In this document: piece after piece, positions 11,395-21,650 of the stretch
How positions within the stretch are numbered: position 1 is the stretch's first letter
Layout: every line of letters starts with the position of its first letter
From: Hydrangea macrophylla
Taxonomy: Eukaryota > Streptophyta > Magnoliopsida > Cornales > Hydrangeaceae
Assembly (NCBI GenBank): GCA_033977485.1
Contig: CM066993.1
Location: 32,900,501-32,964,500, forward strand
Length of the DNA: 64,000 nt
Reading direction: 5' to 3'
Made by a program: the position numbers and the translations under genes
The notes under the pieces: generated by a model
Seen by the model: the letters and a program-made list of their open reading frames with translations, nothing else
The model's database searches: none
Told to the model about the DNA's origin: nothing

Positions 11395-11530
11395 ATTTGG
11401 CAAATGACAGTTTGCCCCTAGTTTGACAGGGGTCTATTGAATGCTAGGCAAACGAAGTTTGCCCCTGGTTTGAGGGTGATGATGCAGCTTTTGGGCAAGC
11501 GTTAGTTTGCCCCTAGTTTTCAGGGTAATT
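11395..11530. repeat. Repeats of the GTTTGCCCCTAGTTTGA motif
   Basis: Three copies of the motif occur (near 11409, 11457, 11503), each paired with a GCAAA(C/T) half: TTGGCAAATGACAGTTTGCC and GGCAAACGAAGTTTGCCC can fold back on themselves. The complement occurs in four copies in GI at 40180-40400. Confidence 0.65.
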
Positions 11531-11671
11531 TTATGAATTGGTTGGGTTTCTTCTTTGGACCGAGGGTATTAAGAGACCTGCCTATTTATCCTTGAATGAG
11601 CATCAGGTCCTATAGTAGTTCATCTGAGGCGTGAAAGAAGAGCAATGATTGATTATGACCGAACCTTGTAG

Positions 11672-11715
11672 GTTGCCTACGTATCCCCGAGTGGGAATCA
11701 GGTCAGAACGTAGTT
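11672..11715 (-). other. Second copy of the CTACG...CGTAG hairpin motif
   Basis: The complement reads GAACTACGTTCTGACCTGAT + TCCCACTCGGGGATACGTAG. It is the same motif as 8585-8626 but sits about 3 kb further from the 3' LTR, between gag and the captured gene remnant. Confidence 0.65.
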
Positions 11716-11719
11716 CAAT

Positions 11720-12783
11720 CAACTCTGGAGGTCTTAAAAGAATTAGGTTTCAAGGATTGGTGGGATTTTCAAGCCATTTTGCCATTGGGTCTAGTGAGTG
11801 TGTGTCACTTGTGGTAGCCTTACTGTAGTGTGATGAACTTCTTCTCCTTTTCATTTTATTTTGTTCGTGGCAGTTGATTCTTTTCTTCCTTTTTACCAGC
11901 CAATCAAATCTTTTCAATTCTCATAACACATGATTGCACTCTCATATACTCTTAAAGCATATAATCACTCCAAATCTCTCTTTGGTCTTCTCAAAGATAT
12001 TCTTGCATCAATTTTTAGGCCCACTTAGCCGTTTTGAGCCTCTCACCAAATTTTGAGAGTAATCGATGCATTTTAAATCTCCCTTTTCATTTTTAATTTC
12101 TTTTTCTTTTTTAGAACAACATAGAACCTTGAGATACATTCATGTGCCAATGATGTGTTTTGAAGTGCTCAAGAATTCTCTTATTCATTCTCTATATGTG
12201 TATTTTTCTTTTTTCTTTCCTCTCTTTTCTCTACCTCACTATCTCTTATTCTCTTTATGATTTTGTCTGGCTAGGATTCAGGTTCTGAAATCAACACGCA
12301 TCTTACTTTTTTTTTTACTTTAACTTTTTCCTAGACGCCCTTTCGGGTTTTCATCCTAGAGAGCTCCTTTTCCTTTTTCTCATTTTTCTTTTGAAGAAGA
12401 AATTCAATTAAAACATCTGGCTATCATCAAGGACCAAGTTCATGGCTTTGGACTGCGAGCTCGTCTTTTAAGCTTGGTATAAAAGGGATGGTGTTGGACA
12501 ATTTCTGGGTCTATTCCTAGCATATCATTATAGAATCATGCAAAACATCCTTGTGTTCTTTTAACAGTGAGATCCATTTTATGATGTCATCCGTATTGAG
12601 TGTAACATAAAAAGAAATATTTTAAAGATCTTCTTCAATTTCTAAGTCAGTTGCTAAGGTTTTTCAAATGATTTTTCATGCGGGCTCATTTTCTTTTTCA
12701 AATATCAGTTTTAACAATCATCATAATCATTAAGCGTAATTAATATTAAACAGAATCAGTCACTTTTTCATTGATAAAAGATC
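11720..12783. other. Non-coding internal stretch of element B
   Basis: A T-rich region with polypyrimidine runs on the plus strand (for example near 12090-12260 and 12308-12400). The frame at 12066-12260 is a low-complexity Phe/Ser/Leu run and not a gene. In an autonomous relative, pol would be expected about here, but no RT, RNase H or integrase motif is seen on either strand. Confidence 0.5.
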
Positions 12784-13298
12784 TCAATTGGCCATTACAA
12801 ACTCCAGGGAAGGGGTTCTTCCTCCAATACTTTTTACCACATCTTTCGCCTGATTCTTCTTGGTCTCCACTTCTATGATCTTCTTTAGACCGCTCTTCTC
12901 GGTCTTATCACTTTCTTCACTAAAAAGGTTCTTCATAGCTAGGCCATCCAGCGCACAAATCCAATCTTGGATAGTGATTGGTTTTACCGGGACTTGTTGG
13001 TACGGGCCTTCATAGTCAGTGAATTCATGTGAATAGAAGATCTCGAACCCTTGCTTCAAGCATTTGTCTTTTTCATCCACCCATGGCTTTGGAAAGCCAT
13101 AGAAGAGGAAATCTTCTCTTTCTTGATGAAATGTTCATGTGACACCTGATCTTCTTCCCCATTTTCTTCAAGATCCTTCTCTTTCCCTTTTTCCGAATCG
13201 TTCTCCCCTAACTCATGTGGCTCGGCATGATCGACCACTTCTTTGGCTTTTTCCTCTTCTTCTCCTTTAGACCATAGACTATCTGTATCACTGTACAC
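12784..13298 (-). pseudogene. C-terminal extension of element B gag
   Basis: Two overlapping minus-strand frames occur. The first (13298-13056) is extremely acidic (GEEEEKAKEVV..., KGKEKDLEENGEEDQVSHEH). The second (13080-12784) contains QVPVKPITIQDWICALDGLA followed by a Lys/Glu-rich tail. They follow the zinc-knuckle part of gag in order and strand, so I read them as the gag tail or a linker before a lost protease. No DTGA/DSGA protease motif is present. The shift between frames at about 13070 suggests decay. Function cannot be named. Confidence 0.5.
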
Positions 13299-13533
13299 CT
13301 CCTCCTGTCCCCCAAATAGAGTTATTAGTTGGGTTGTTCGGGTCCTACCAATTTATTTGGATGATTTCGTTGTCTATGTCTTCCTCGTATGCATGTTCTT
13401 CTTCTCCTCCTACCAACCACTCCTCTTCCTCGACTCCTATAAGGCATATTTTTTTATCTTCTAGAAATTCATAAGGTTTGGCAGTTTGTCCTACCAGTAC
13501 GATTAACACAGTCGAATCAAAAGACTTCCTTCT

Positions 13534-14853
13534 TTATGTCCAAAGATTGATGTTTTGCGGTGGTGGTACAGCATGATGGTTGGGGAGTGGATTTCGAGTC
13601 ACATGTGACCGAGTAGCAGGCGAAGGGGAAATGGTGTTATTATCGATCAAATCTTGTACTTCATGTCTTAGCCTTATACACCAGTCTGTTGTGTGGCCAT
13701 GAACTTGGTGAAACTTATAATAGAGATTTGCATTAAAGCCTAGTGGGAGTGGATCAGACATTGGCCTTGGGTCTAGTAGCTTCAGATATCCCCTTTCCAT
13801 TAATTTCTTGAGAGTGGTGGTAAAAAAAATCCCTAAATCTATGAAGTGACGAGGCTTTCCCCCCAACATTGGTCTTGACACGCCTCCCATCTTTGAAAAA
13901 TTTTGCCCTTCTTCTGGCTGGCTCAAAACATTAACATCAGCTACCACCTGATTTCCTATATTCCCTCTGTAAAATGGTCTTCTAGAGTGATTCCCCTAGG
14001 ACACATCCTTCTTGATCTTCCCGTCTTTGATTGCGTCTTCGATCCTTGTTCCGATCTCAAACAACTCTACAAAAGTGTGGATGCATTAGTACATAAGCTT
14101 CTCTTGATAGACACTCTGCAAGTTCTTTATTATGATTCAGATCTGCTCTTTTTCATACAGTCATTGGGTCATCGTCGCGGCCTTTCCCCTCCAACGAATC
14201 AAAAACTCAACAAATGACTCTTTATTTTTTTGCGTAGTGGTCACTAAATCCCTCATGGTTACATCAAGCTCTTGGTTGTAATCGTACTGAGTGACAAAGG
14301 CTTTCACAACTTCTTCCCATATGAAAGTTTTGCTAGGTTCCAAGGTGAAATACCACGACAAAGCTACCCCAGTCAGGGTTTGTTGAAATAGCATGGCCAG
14401 CATGGCAGGACTTAGACCACTCGGCTAAAATGCCCTGATGCACATCCTTACGTGATTTCTGGGGTTACCAGAACCATCAAACTTATCAATTTCAGGCATC
14501 TTGAAATCGATTGGTAGCTTTTCTTGAGCTCCTTCAAACAAACCCTCTAACTCTAGTAGGTAGCTATCAACTCTATTGGATTTACGGATAACTCTGTCCA
14601 GCTTCTCCACCCTCTCTTTCATCTCAATTCGCTCTTTCTCAATTTTTTCTCTTTCTGCCCTAGGTATATCAACTCTAGGTGGTTCTGGATCCTTATACCA
14701 ATCATCTTCCACAACTCGAGCAACAGGTGGAGGATCGATTATCGGTGGATCAACAGCAGGCATTTGGCGAGTCAGTGTTTCCATCATGGCCATCATTTGG
14801 TCCATTATCTCTTTTAGTTGTGCTATTTCTGCGGCATGCTGTTCCTGATCCAT
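13534..14853 (-). pseudogene. gag of element B
   Basis: Three collinear minus-strand pieces. 14853-14425 starts MDQEQHAAEIAQLKEIMDQM, has Pro-rich and charged parts, and reaches MPEIDKFDGSGNPRNHVRMC. 14403-14161 carries the capsid-like segment ALSWYFTLEPSKTFIWEEVV and FVEFLIRWRGKAA, resembling the retrotransposon gag domain of Ty3/gypsy. 13947-13534 ends with the degenerate zinc knuckle YKFHQVHGHTTDWCIRLRHE, a Cys-to-Tyr change at its first position. A stop (TAG) near 14424 and shifts near 14160 break the frame. It is the structural protein of the element. Confidence 0.8.
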
Positions 14854-14899
14854 TTCTCTTTCTGTCTCAGGCTCTCTTCTTTCTAACCTTGTACTTGAA

Positions 14900-15021
14900 T
14901 CCCTAACTCAAACTGTCCTAGCATTCAATGGCATCTTGCCTATAGTTAAATTTATTTTTACATCAAATATTTTGATAGAATTTAAAAATGCTTTGAATGA
15001 TTCAAATGTCACACAGATGAG

Positions 15022-15066
<45 letters not shown>

Positions 15067-16113
15067 CCTATTCTATATGCCAAAATAAAATAAAGTCCTA
15101 ATCCTAAGACATAAGCACATGAGCACATAATACCCTCGTCCATGTCAAATATGCTGATTTCTCCTCTTATTGCAATCCTTACTACCCTTTTAAAGCTTTG
15201 GATATTTTTCAAAATTCATTTGGAAAACATTTCTTAGATGATAAAATCTTTTGAAAACAATTCTTGAGAATTCTTTTGAAAACAAGGATGTTTGGACATT
15301 TTTCAACAAACATGAAATAAATTTTGCTTTTAAAATTCACTTGAAAAATAATTTCCCAAGATTTTCGGAATTTTCCTTTGAGGATGTGAAAACATTTCTC
15401 AATAAAAGATGATTGGATTTTCAACTTTACTTGATTAAAAGGTAAACCTTGGACCTTTTATTTGTTGAAAACATTTTTGGATAAAAGACGATAAATAATC
15501 AAAAATTTGTCATAAATAGTGAATTTTGAACTCTCGAGTAGGAGTATCACATGATTGGATTACCACCATACTTTTTATGGATTCGAATGCATACATGGTC
15601 GATGATGCTTAACTAACAGGATATAAGCAGTGTAACCTTGTAATCAAGATTCGGCATTTTCCCAAATGTCGTGAGACATGAGAAGGAATTGCTAAAATAT
15701 GATTAAAGGGTAATACATCCTATAATCAAGCAAGCCTTGTCATCATCTCAAGTAATCCCTTCCGCGCATACAAAGCTTCCTAGCACATAATCCTAATCAA
15801 GAATTGATTTCCTAATTTTGAAAGGTTCTATGGAAACTACCATGCAAAGGTCGGGTTTTGGTCAAACAAGGGACTCTTGATACACATCCGATAGGATGCT
15901 TCATATACCAAAACATGGTATAAGATCAAGGGTGATCAAACGGTCCCATGATGTCTTGACCAACCGGGTTGCCCCGAGCCTCTAAGGTCATAGTTACGTG
16001 TAATCGACTATCAAGACATGCAAGTGCAATACAACAGGAATATAAAAATTAATTAATTCGACTAAAAGGGTGCTTTCAAGTGTAATCTTCGAGTGAACCC
16101 AAAATCATGAATT
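14900..16113 (-). mobile_element. 5' leader of element B
   Basis: This untranslated leader lies between PBS and gag and aligns with 2761-3902 of element A. The frames at 15009-15212 and 15209-15424 are low-complexity chance ORFs. No promoter or other gene is seen. Confidence 0.6.
15020..15066. repeat. (AT)n(TG)n compound microsatellite
   Basis: About 13 TA dinucleotides are followed by about 10 TG dinucleotides. Element A has only a short TG run at the matching place (2879-2900), so the array expanded after A and B diverged. Confidence 0.9.
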
Positions 16114-16163
16114 ATGGTCTGCAAAACCAGAGATTCTGGGTTCAATCCCCAGTAGAGTCACCA
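16114..16163 (-). other. Extended PBS of element B (tRNA-Arg ACG 3' part)
   Basis: The plus strand shows ATGGTCTGCAAAACCAGAGA, TTCTGGGTTCAATCCCCAGT, AGAGTCACCA, about 42 of 50 matching plant tRNA-Arg(ACG) positions 27-76 by eye. Only the last 18 are needed for priming. The GAT spacer and LTR edge TGTGG (16167) follow directly. It shares with element A the anticodon-loop variant TGCAAA in place of TACGGA. Confidence 0.82.
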
Positions 16164-18624
16164 GATTGTGGATACTCGTAGTTTTACCCACGCTTATTTT
16201 TAAAACTTTTCAAAATTTTAAAATTCAAATACGAGTCGCGACTTAATTTTTTAAAGAAAAATTAAGAAACCATTTTAAAAGTAAACTGATCTTTTGGAAA
16301 CCAGAGATTTCTAGGTCCGGGGACTATGGAATGAGAGAGCAAGGACCCCGGCGGACTAAAACACCCCTTTCATCCTATCTCGTGATAGGCCTCTACTCAA
16401 GATCCTTTTTAATCAAATTATTAATTAGAGCATGCCCCCAACTAATACATATGTATATATATACATTACAAAGGCATGTCAAAAGTTGTGAAAGATTGCT
16501 AATGATAAAAGGCATGCAAAACCACATAATTCAAATAGCAAGCAAGAATGATATGTAAATAAGGAACCAGAGAACTTACCTAAGATCCAGCCGCGAAATA
16601 GGAAAAGTGTAATGCATGCAAATTAATAACAAAACCTAAAAAAGTCTCTAATCCACATATTCACATAAATCAAGACTTAGTCTAAGGTGTCGCACATGAA
16701 GTCGAAAAACAATAAAATCAAGAAGTAAAACAAAAAGGGGTCAAGAAATTGTACCTTGATAGTGCTACAAAACAAAGGGTTAGTCCACATACTTTGAACA
16801 ATATAATATTAAACCCTAAATATTATATTCAGACTTCTAGCTTAATTCTATCAAACATTTGAGATATTGACATAGTCGTGAATTCCTTCCAATTAGTTGA
16901 AGTTGTAGCACTTCTATAGATATACAAGTCTCAACTTGGAGCCAATGTAATGTCCATATAGAGATGGTATAATCCCAACATAGTCATAAGGAACCGATGA
17001 TTATGTACAACTAGTTAAGACTTATTATAATGCAAAAATGAAATCCTAATAGCTAAAATCAATACACATGTGATGTAAGCATGAATATGAACAAGGGTAG
17101 GCTATGAATCATTCATCAATTTAGATCATTTAGTCTCGGTATTTAAGTTTAATTATCATCATTTAAAACATGGTTTGAGTCCTCAGGCACTAGGAGACCA
17201 TTTAGATTAGAGTTAACAAGATTTATCAAAACTATGACAGAATTACAAGAATTACAGAGAGCAAACCAAACTTTGAAAAATAGAAAAACATATTTTCAAC
17301 GGTTTGATCTTAATGATTTTTGGATAAGATGTGCCTCTGTGAGTCTAAGACAAAAAGGAAATCAAATATCAAATAGCTCAATCTCCAGGACTTAAACAAA
17401 AACTATACACTACTCAGAATTTTACAACTCTCTGTTTAGAAATTTTGTATGATTTTCTATAAATAGTAAATAAAATCATAATGACTTTGATCTTTTTAGA
17501 GAATCTTATTAACACATTAAACGTCATAGAAAAATTAATGTCAAGTCAAAAGGCTTTAATAGAAAAATTAATGTCAAGTCAAAAGGCTTGATTAAAGCTC
17601 TGATGTACTTAATTCAAAACAGACTTACTGTTATGAAATTTGGGCCAAAAGTGACTAGTTCACAAATCATAAGACCAAACCATGCTAATTATAAAATTTC
17701 ACCAAAACAAAAGTTGCAGTGATACATATATGAGTTATGAACACTCTCCGATTGGTCTCATCCAATTCCCACAAACCATGATTTAATTAAAAATCTTTGA
17801 ACATAGTAGGTTCATGAACTCACTGCACCAATATTGATATTCAAGTCATAAAAGTTAACAAGTCAATCTCTCTCTCAAGAAGATGATCCTTGAGGGATAT
17901 GACTTATTATATCCGATCCTCCTCTCAAATTAATGATCCTTGGAGACTAGATATTGACCAAATCCACATAAACCTTCATAGAATATGGAAAGGATTCCAT
18001 GAGATTTTAAATTAGAGGACCCAAATCATGAGTCAAAATTTGGACCCACTAATCATGTATGGATATAGCCATGATCAACCTTAATTCCCATATAGATCAT
18101 AGAATCATATGGATCAAAGGATCAAAGTCAAGGGAATCCAAGGAGATATTGAAGATCTCATGAACCCCAAGAGAAAAATATAAACAAAAGGAAATAAAAT
18201 CAAAGTCCATTTGAAGATCCAAGTCAAAAATTCGTTTACAAACTTGTTTTGTTTTAAACCCAAGGCTCTATTTAGATCCAAATTAAAGAAAACAAATAAA
18301 AATTCAATCACAATTCTAGTGGTGTGTGATGAAATGAGGTAGGAAGAGACTTTTTGAAAATGTGTAAAAATCCTATGGATCTATGAATTGTGATTGAATT
18401 CTAATCTAAATCTAAGTAAGTTTAAGAGATTACCTCTAATAACCTCAGGAATTTACTTAATTATTGATGAAGATCCTTCAATTCTTCAAGTTCTTCTTCA
18501 AATTCTCCTTCCAAGTTCTTTGGTTTTCTTCAAAATCCTATCAAAATCCTCTCAATTCTCTCTATGTTTCTCTAACATTTCTTCACTTGGAAACAAGATC
18601 CCTATAATAGAGATGAACACCTCC

Positions 18625-18634
18625 TTATATAGAC
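18625..18634 (-). promoter_or_regulatory. TATA box in 5' LTR of B
   Basis: TTATATAGAC on the plus strand, GTCTATATAA in element sense. The palindrome array lies about 90-200 bp upstream. Confidence 0.65.
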
Positions 18635-18721
18635 CAATCTTAAGGGGTTTAATTGGTAAATTCGGGGTGAAAACCCATGTGCAATGATATTTCATACGTA
18701 TTGAAGAAAAACAGTATGTTA

Positions 18722-18830
18722 CAGCGGACGGCACTCACTGAGTTGTCTGTGGCACTCAGCGAATGTCGTTTCGGCACTCACTGAATGCCGGCCCGCCGCC
18801 AGCTTCGCCGCGTGCTGCTTCTAACGGCAT
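18722..18830. repeat. U3 palindrome array, 5' LTR of B
   Basis: The segments ACGGCACTCACTGAGTTG, GTGGCACTCAGCGAATGTCG and CGGCACTCACTGAATGCCG are imperfect palindromes. The array continues into a GC-rich segment GCCCGCCGCCAGCTTCGCCG. Confidence 0.75.
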
Positions 18831-19198
18831 TCCTACCTTTTTATTTATTTAATAGATTATATATATTATATAGATTTTTTGTTTTCTTTTATTTTCGTTT
18901 TACTTTATCTTTTCAAAATTCTTTCTCGTCCCCTTTTTTTTATTTTCTTTTAAAAATTATTTCTATTTCTTACATTGAAATTAATTTTCGAACTGTCTCT
19001 TATATACGTACTTCTACTTGAGTTTTCCCAAACACCCAGTCTCTCTTTTTTTTTCTGAAAACTTTATTGGGACTAAAGAATCCTCCAAAGATCATGAATC
19101 ATTTTGAAAACCTTCAAAATTTGTCGGACATTGTCGTCATCGGTTTAGAGGTAATCATCCCCTGAATTTGACGGTTGGTCAAATTTGGGGTGTATACA

Positions 19199-19203
19199 AG
19201 GGT
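19199..19203. repeat. Target-site duplication of element B, right copy
   Basis: AGGGT, matching 5755-5759. It is followed by GTCTAAA (19204-19210), the interrupted outer end of LTR A. Confidence 0.8.
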
Positions 19204-19210
19204 GTCTAAA

Positions 19211-19760
19211 GTCGGGGCATTGGTCAAACCAAACAGCATAACCAGGAACTCTTAATGCTCATACCTCGAGCGGAAAGTTGTCTTCGGTACATCTTCTTCT
19301 CGAACAAGTAACTGATGATACCTTGATCGCAGATCGATCTTTGAAAAAATTGAAGTTCCTTACAATTGATCAAACAGATCATCTATCCGTGGTAGAGGGT
19401 ACTTGTTCTTGATCGTAGCCTTATTTAATTCTCTATAGTCTATGCAGAGTCACATTGATCCGTCCTTCTTCTTAACAAACAACTCCGATGCTCCCTATGG
19501 TGAATTGCTAGGTTGAATGAATCCAAGGTTCTCCAGCTCTTGAATCTGCTTAGTCAATTCCTGGATCTCTGTCGGTGCCATACGATACGGGGTCTTCGAT
19601 ATTGGTGCTGTCCCAGCATTAACACAATGCCGAAGTCAATCTCTCGCTTTTGGAGTAAACCAGAGATGTCTCGGAATGCAACCTCAAACTCTCGTACCAC
19701 TAGAATCTGGACTGTAGTAGTCTCCATGTTGGTGCTTTCTATCATAGCCAAACGGGTTGT
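19211..19760 (-). pseudogene. RT N-terminal part of chromovirus F
   Basis: On the minus strand a decayed but clear reverse transcriptase start is seen, interrupted by stops: [20 protein letters not shown], then GASELFVKKKDGSM, a stop, LCIDYRELNKATIKNKYPLP, RIDDLFDQL and [14 protein letters not shown], ending near LFGLTNAP, where element A's LTR cuts it at 19210. The YxDD catalytic segment and everything after it are outside. The VKKKDGSMR / DYRELNK pattern and the tRNA-Met PBS point to the chromovirus branch (Tekay/Del-like) of Ty3/gypsy. Confidence 0.8.
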
Positions 19761-19973
19761 GAGAAATGCATCGCTCTACAGATTACACTGGAAAATGAAC
19801 GTGCTCCCGATAACACAAAGAAAATCGTTTTACTAACACAGTCCAATTTGGCACTGAAAGTTGTTAGTCAATCGATTCTTAAGATTACATCAAACTCTCT
19901 CATCGATAGAACTATCAGATCTGTAGGTAATTCTCGATTGTCTAAAATCCGATTTGACACTCCTTGTACACTT

Positions 19974-20204
19974 TTACCAAATTACAGTGATGCCTAAGGG
20001 TGAAACCGTGTTCAAAGCTACATCGAGGTACTGAGGTTCTAAACCTAATTCCTGCACGACTTTGTGTGCTATGAACGAATTCGTGGCTCCAGTATCAAAT
20101 AAGATTGATGCGCGACTATTACAAACGGTAAGCCTACCTTCGAGGTTTTGCTGCTCGACCGCGTCGAACCCTGCTCCTCCTAGAATAATAGTATTGATAC
20201 GCAC
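19974..20204 (-). pseudogene. Aspartic protease of chromovirus F
   Basis: The frame MRINTIILGGAGFDAVEQQN...ASILFDTGATNSFIAHKV contains the DTGA active-site motif of a retroviral-type aspartic protease, preceded by hydrophobic ILF. This enzyme cuts the gag-pol polyprotein. It lies between the gag zinc knuckles and RT in the standard order. The frame is lost at both ends. Confidence 0.8.
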
Positions 20205-20239
20205 TTGATTGACCGGGGCTGCTAGTCTAGTTTCTACTT

Positions 20240-21269
20240 GTTGGTAGTGGTAGCAATCTCTGCTGACATGGCCCTTCTTACCACAAAAGTAACAGACAAT
20301 GTCTTGTCGCTTCTTGTTTTCTGGGTGTTGTGCAATCCCTTAAAAAATATTCTGGTATCCCACAATTGAAACATACATCAGAATTGAACCCTTGTGCAGG
20401 CACTCTTAATGCATGTGTCGTGCTAGGCAACTAAGCGTGTGCCGGCGGAGGATTGGGCACTTGTCCTCTCGGACCGTTCCATTGTCTCTTCACTCCAACA
20501 TTACGGTTCGAGTTCAGGTGGCCATGGTTGGGGCAACTGACTGCCCTGAATGCAAATTGCTTCTACTGCTGGCTCCCATACATAGTCTCCAAATTAGAGG
20601 CCAACTCTACCAAATTCTCAAATAGCTGTGTCACAAAACTCATGGCATGGCCTTGAATAGTCATCCCTAGCCCGGGTAGATAGCTCTTATTCTTCTTCTC
20701 CAAAGTATCCACCAGGTGTGGGGCGAAACGAGATAACCTTTCAAAAGCGACTATATATTCTTGAACAGTCTTGGCTCCTTAGACCAAATCCATAAATTCT
20801 TTCTTCTTCTTATCTCTCTCAGATGCAAGAAAGTACTTCTGAAAAAGCATAGTCTTGAACTCTTTCTATCTCAGACGTCTGATAGCATCTTTTCCTAAAG
20901 TGGCCTGTTGAGCTTCCCACCATTATACGGTAGAATAAGTGAGCTGAAACTCCGCAAACCTCTTCTTATCGGCATCTGTGCAAACTAATGCTTTAAAGCA
21001 CGATTCCAACTCCCTAACCCCTATTCGGCTTTCAGTTCCCTTGACACGCCATCAAATTTTTCTGGGAGTAAAGCTCTTAATCTCTCCAATAACTTATCTC
21101 CTACGGCTCTCGGTGGAGGTGGCGGCGGATAATGATGCACACCTTGCTGATCGCCAATGTGCTCCAATCTTTAGAGAAATCTCTCAAAAACTCCCATAAG
21201 ATCTAATACTTCTAGTACTGGTTCAGACGATCTCGCTCCATTATTGTTGTTGCGAGTCACTCTAAGCAT
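20240..21269 (-). pseudogene. gag of chromovirus F
   Basis: The likely start is ATG at 21269 (minus), reading MLRVTRNNNNGARSSEP. Further on, QEFMDLVQGAKTVQEYIVAF and ERLSRFAPHL are typical gag capsid segments. Two nucleocapsid knuckles follow: CFNCGIPEYFLRDC (about 20340-20385; the expected His is Tyr) and an intact CYFCGKKGHVSRDC (about 20255-20300). Several stops show it is dead. Confidence 0.75.
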
Positions 21270-21625
21270 CTTGACTCTACGTACAAGTATCAGTAGACAT
21301 AATTACTTCTCAAATTGAACTAATGCCTTTGAGAGATAGTTCAGAGCTGTTCACTACCTAAAATTGTATATAATTATATACACACATGCTATTTATTTAG
21401 CATGAGATGCAATCGTATACGAAATGTTGAGAAACAAAATGCTAGATGCAACAACATGCGCAGATGAAACAAAAGAACAGTAAAAGTCGCGGTACGCAAC
21501 TTAAGTCATAAAGCAGCTCCAGAAGTCTTCGTCAAATTGATAGCGTAACTACCTTAGTGTCATTCTAGCGAGGTAATCTTACGGTTCACAACTTAGCATA
21601 GGACAATCATGAGCACAACTAAACC
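21270..21625 (-). mobile_element. 5' leader of chromovirus F
   Basis: About 355 bases lie between gag ATG and PBS without a sustained frame. It is AT-rich, and nothing else is recognised. Confidence 0.5.
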
Positions 21626-21643
21626 TAGTACTCCGATACCAAA
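21626..21643 (-). other. Primer-binding site of F, initiator tRNA-Met type
   Basis: The complement reads TTTGGTATCGGAGTACTAG, close to the widespread TGGTATCAGAGC PBS paired with initiator tRNA-Met. It lies 8-10 nt from the LTR end GGCATGACA, a junction usual for Tekay/Del elements. Confidence 0.7.
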
Positions 21644-21650
21644 CAATCCC

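Larger units (their letters stand above)
5760..19198 (-). mobile_element. Element B: complete non-autonomous Ogre/Tat-like LTR retrotransposon
   Basis: A 13.4-kb minus-strand element. In element order: 5' LTR (19198-16167), tRNA-Arg PBS (16163-16114), leader, gag (14853-12784), no protease, RT or integrase detectable, an antisense captured gene remnant (10696-11075), three tandem arrays (10620-8960), a conserved hairpin block, a polypurine tract, and 3' LTR (8418-5760). It is flanked by AGGGT on both sides. Gag without pol means it would depend on enzymes from a related autonomous element. The LTRs differ by several indels, so the insertion is not recent. It sits within the terminal 12 bases of element A's LTR. 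Confidence 0.85.
16167..19198 (-). mobile_element. 5' LTR of element B
   Basis: The plus-strand edges are TGTGGATACTCGTAG (beside the PBS) and GGGGTGTATACA. Length is 3.03 kb. In element sense it holds a palindrome array, a TATA box, a candidate 5' splice donor (GAG|GTAATC, gt at 18433-18432) and a candidate acceptor (TTTTGTAG ending near 16765). ORFs inside it (16331-16558, 18114-18311, 18394-18687, 18785-19021) are not supported as genes. Confidence 0.85.

Noticed and set aside
12066..12260. Plus-strand Phe/Leu-rich ORF as a membrane protein
   Set aside because: The hydrophobic run comes from polypyrimidine sequence. No homologous frame is visible elsewhere in the family sequences here.
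13243..13464. Plus-strand ORF opposite the gag tail
   Set aside because: Low-complexity Ser/Leu/Phe frame, the complement of the acidic minus-strand segment.
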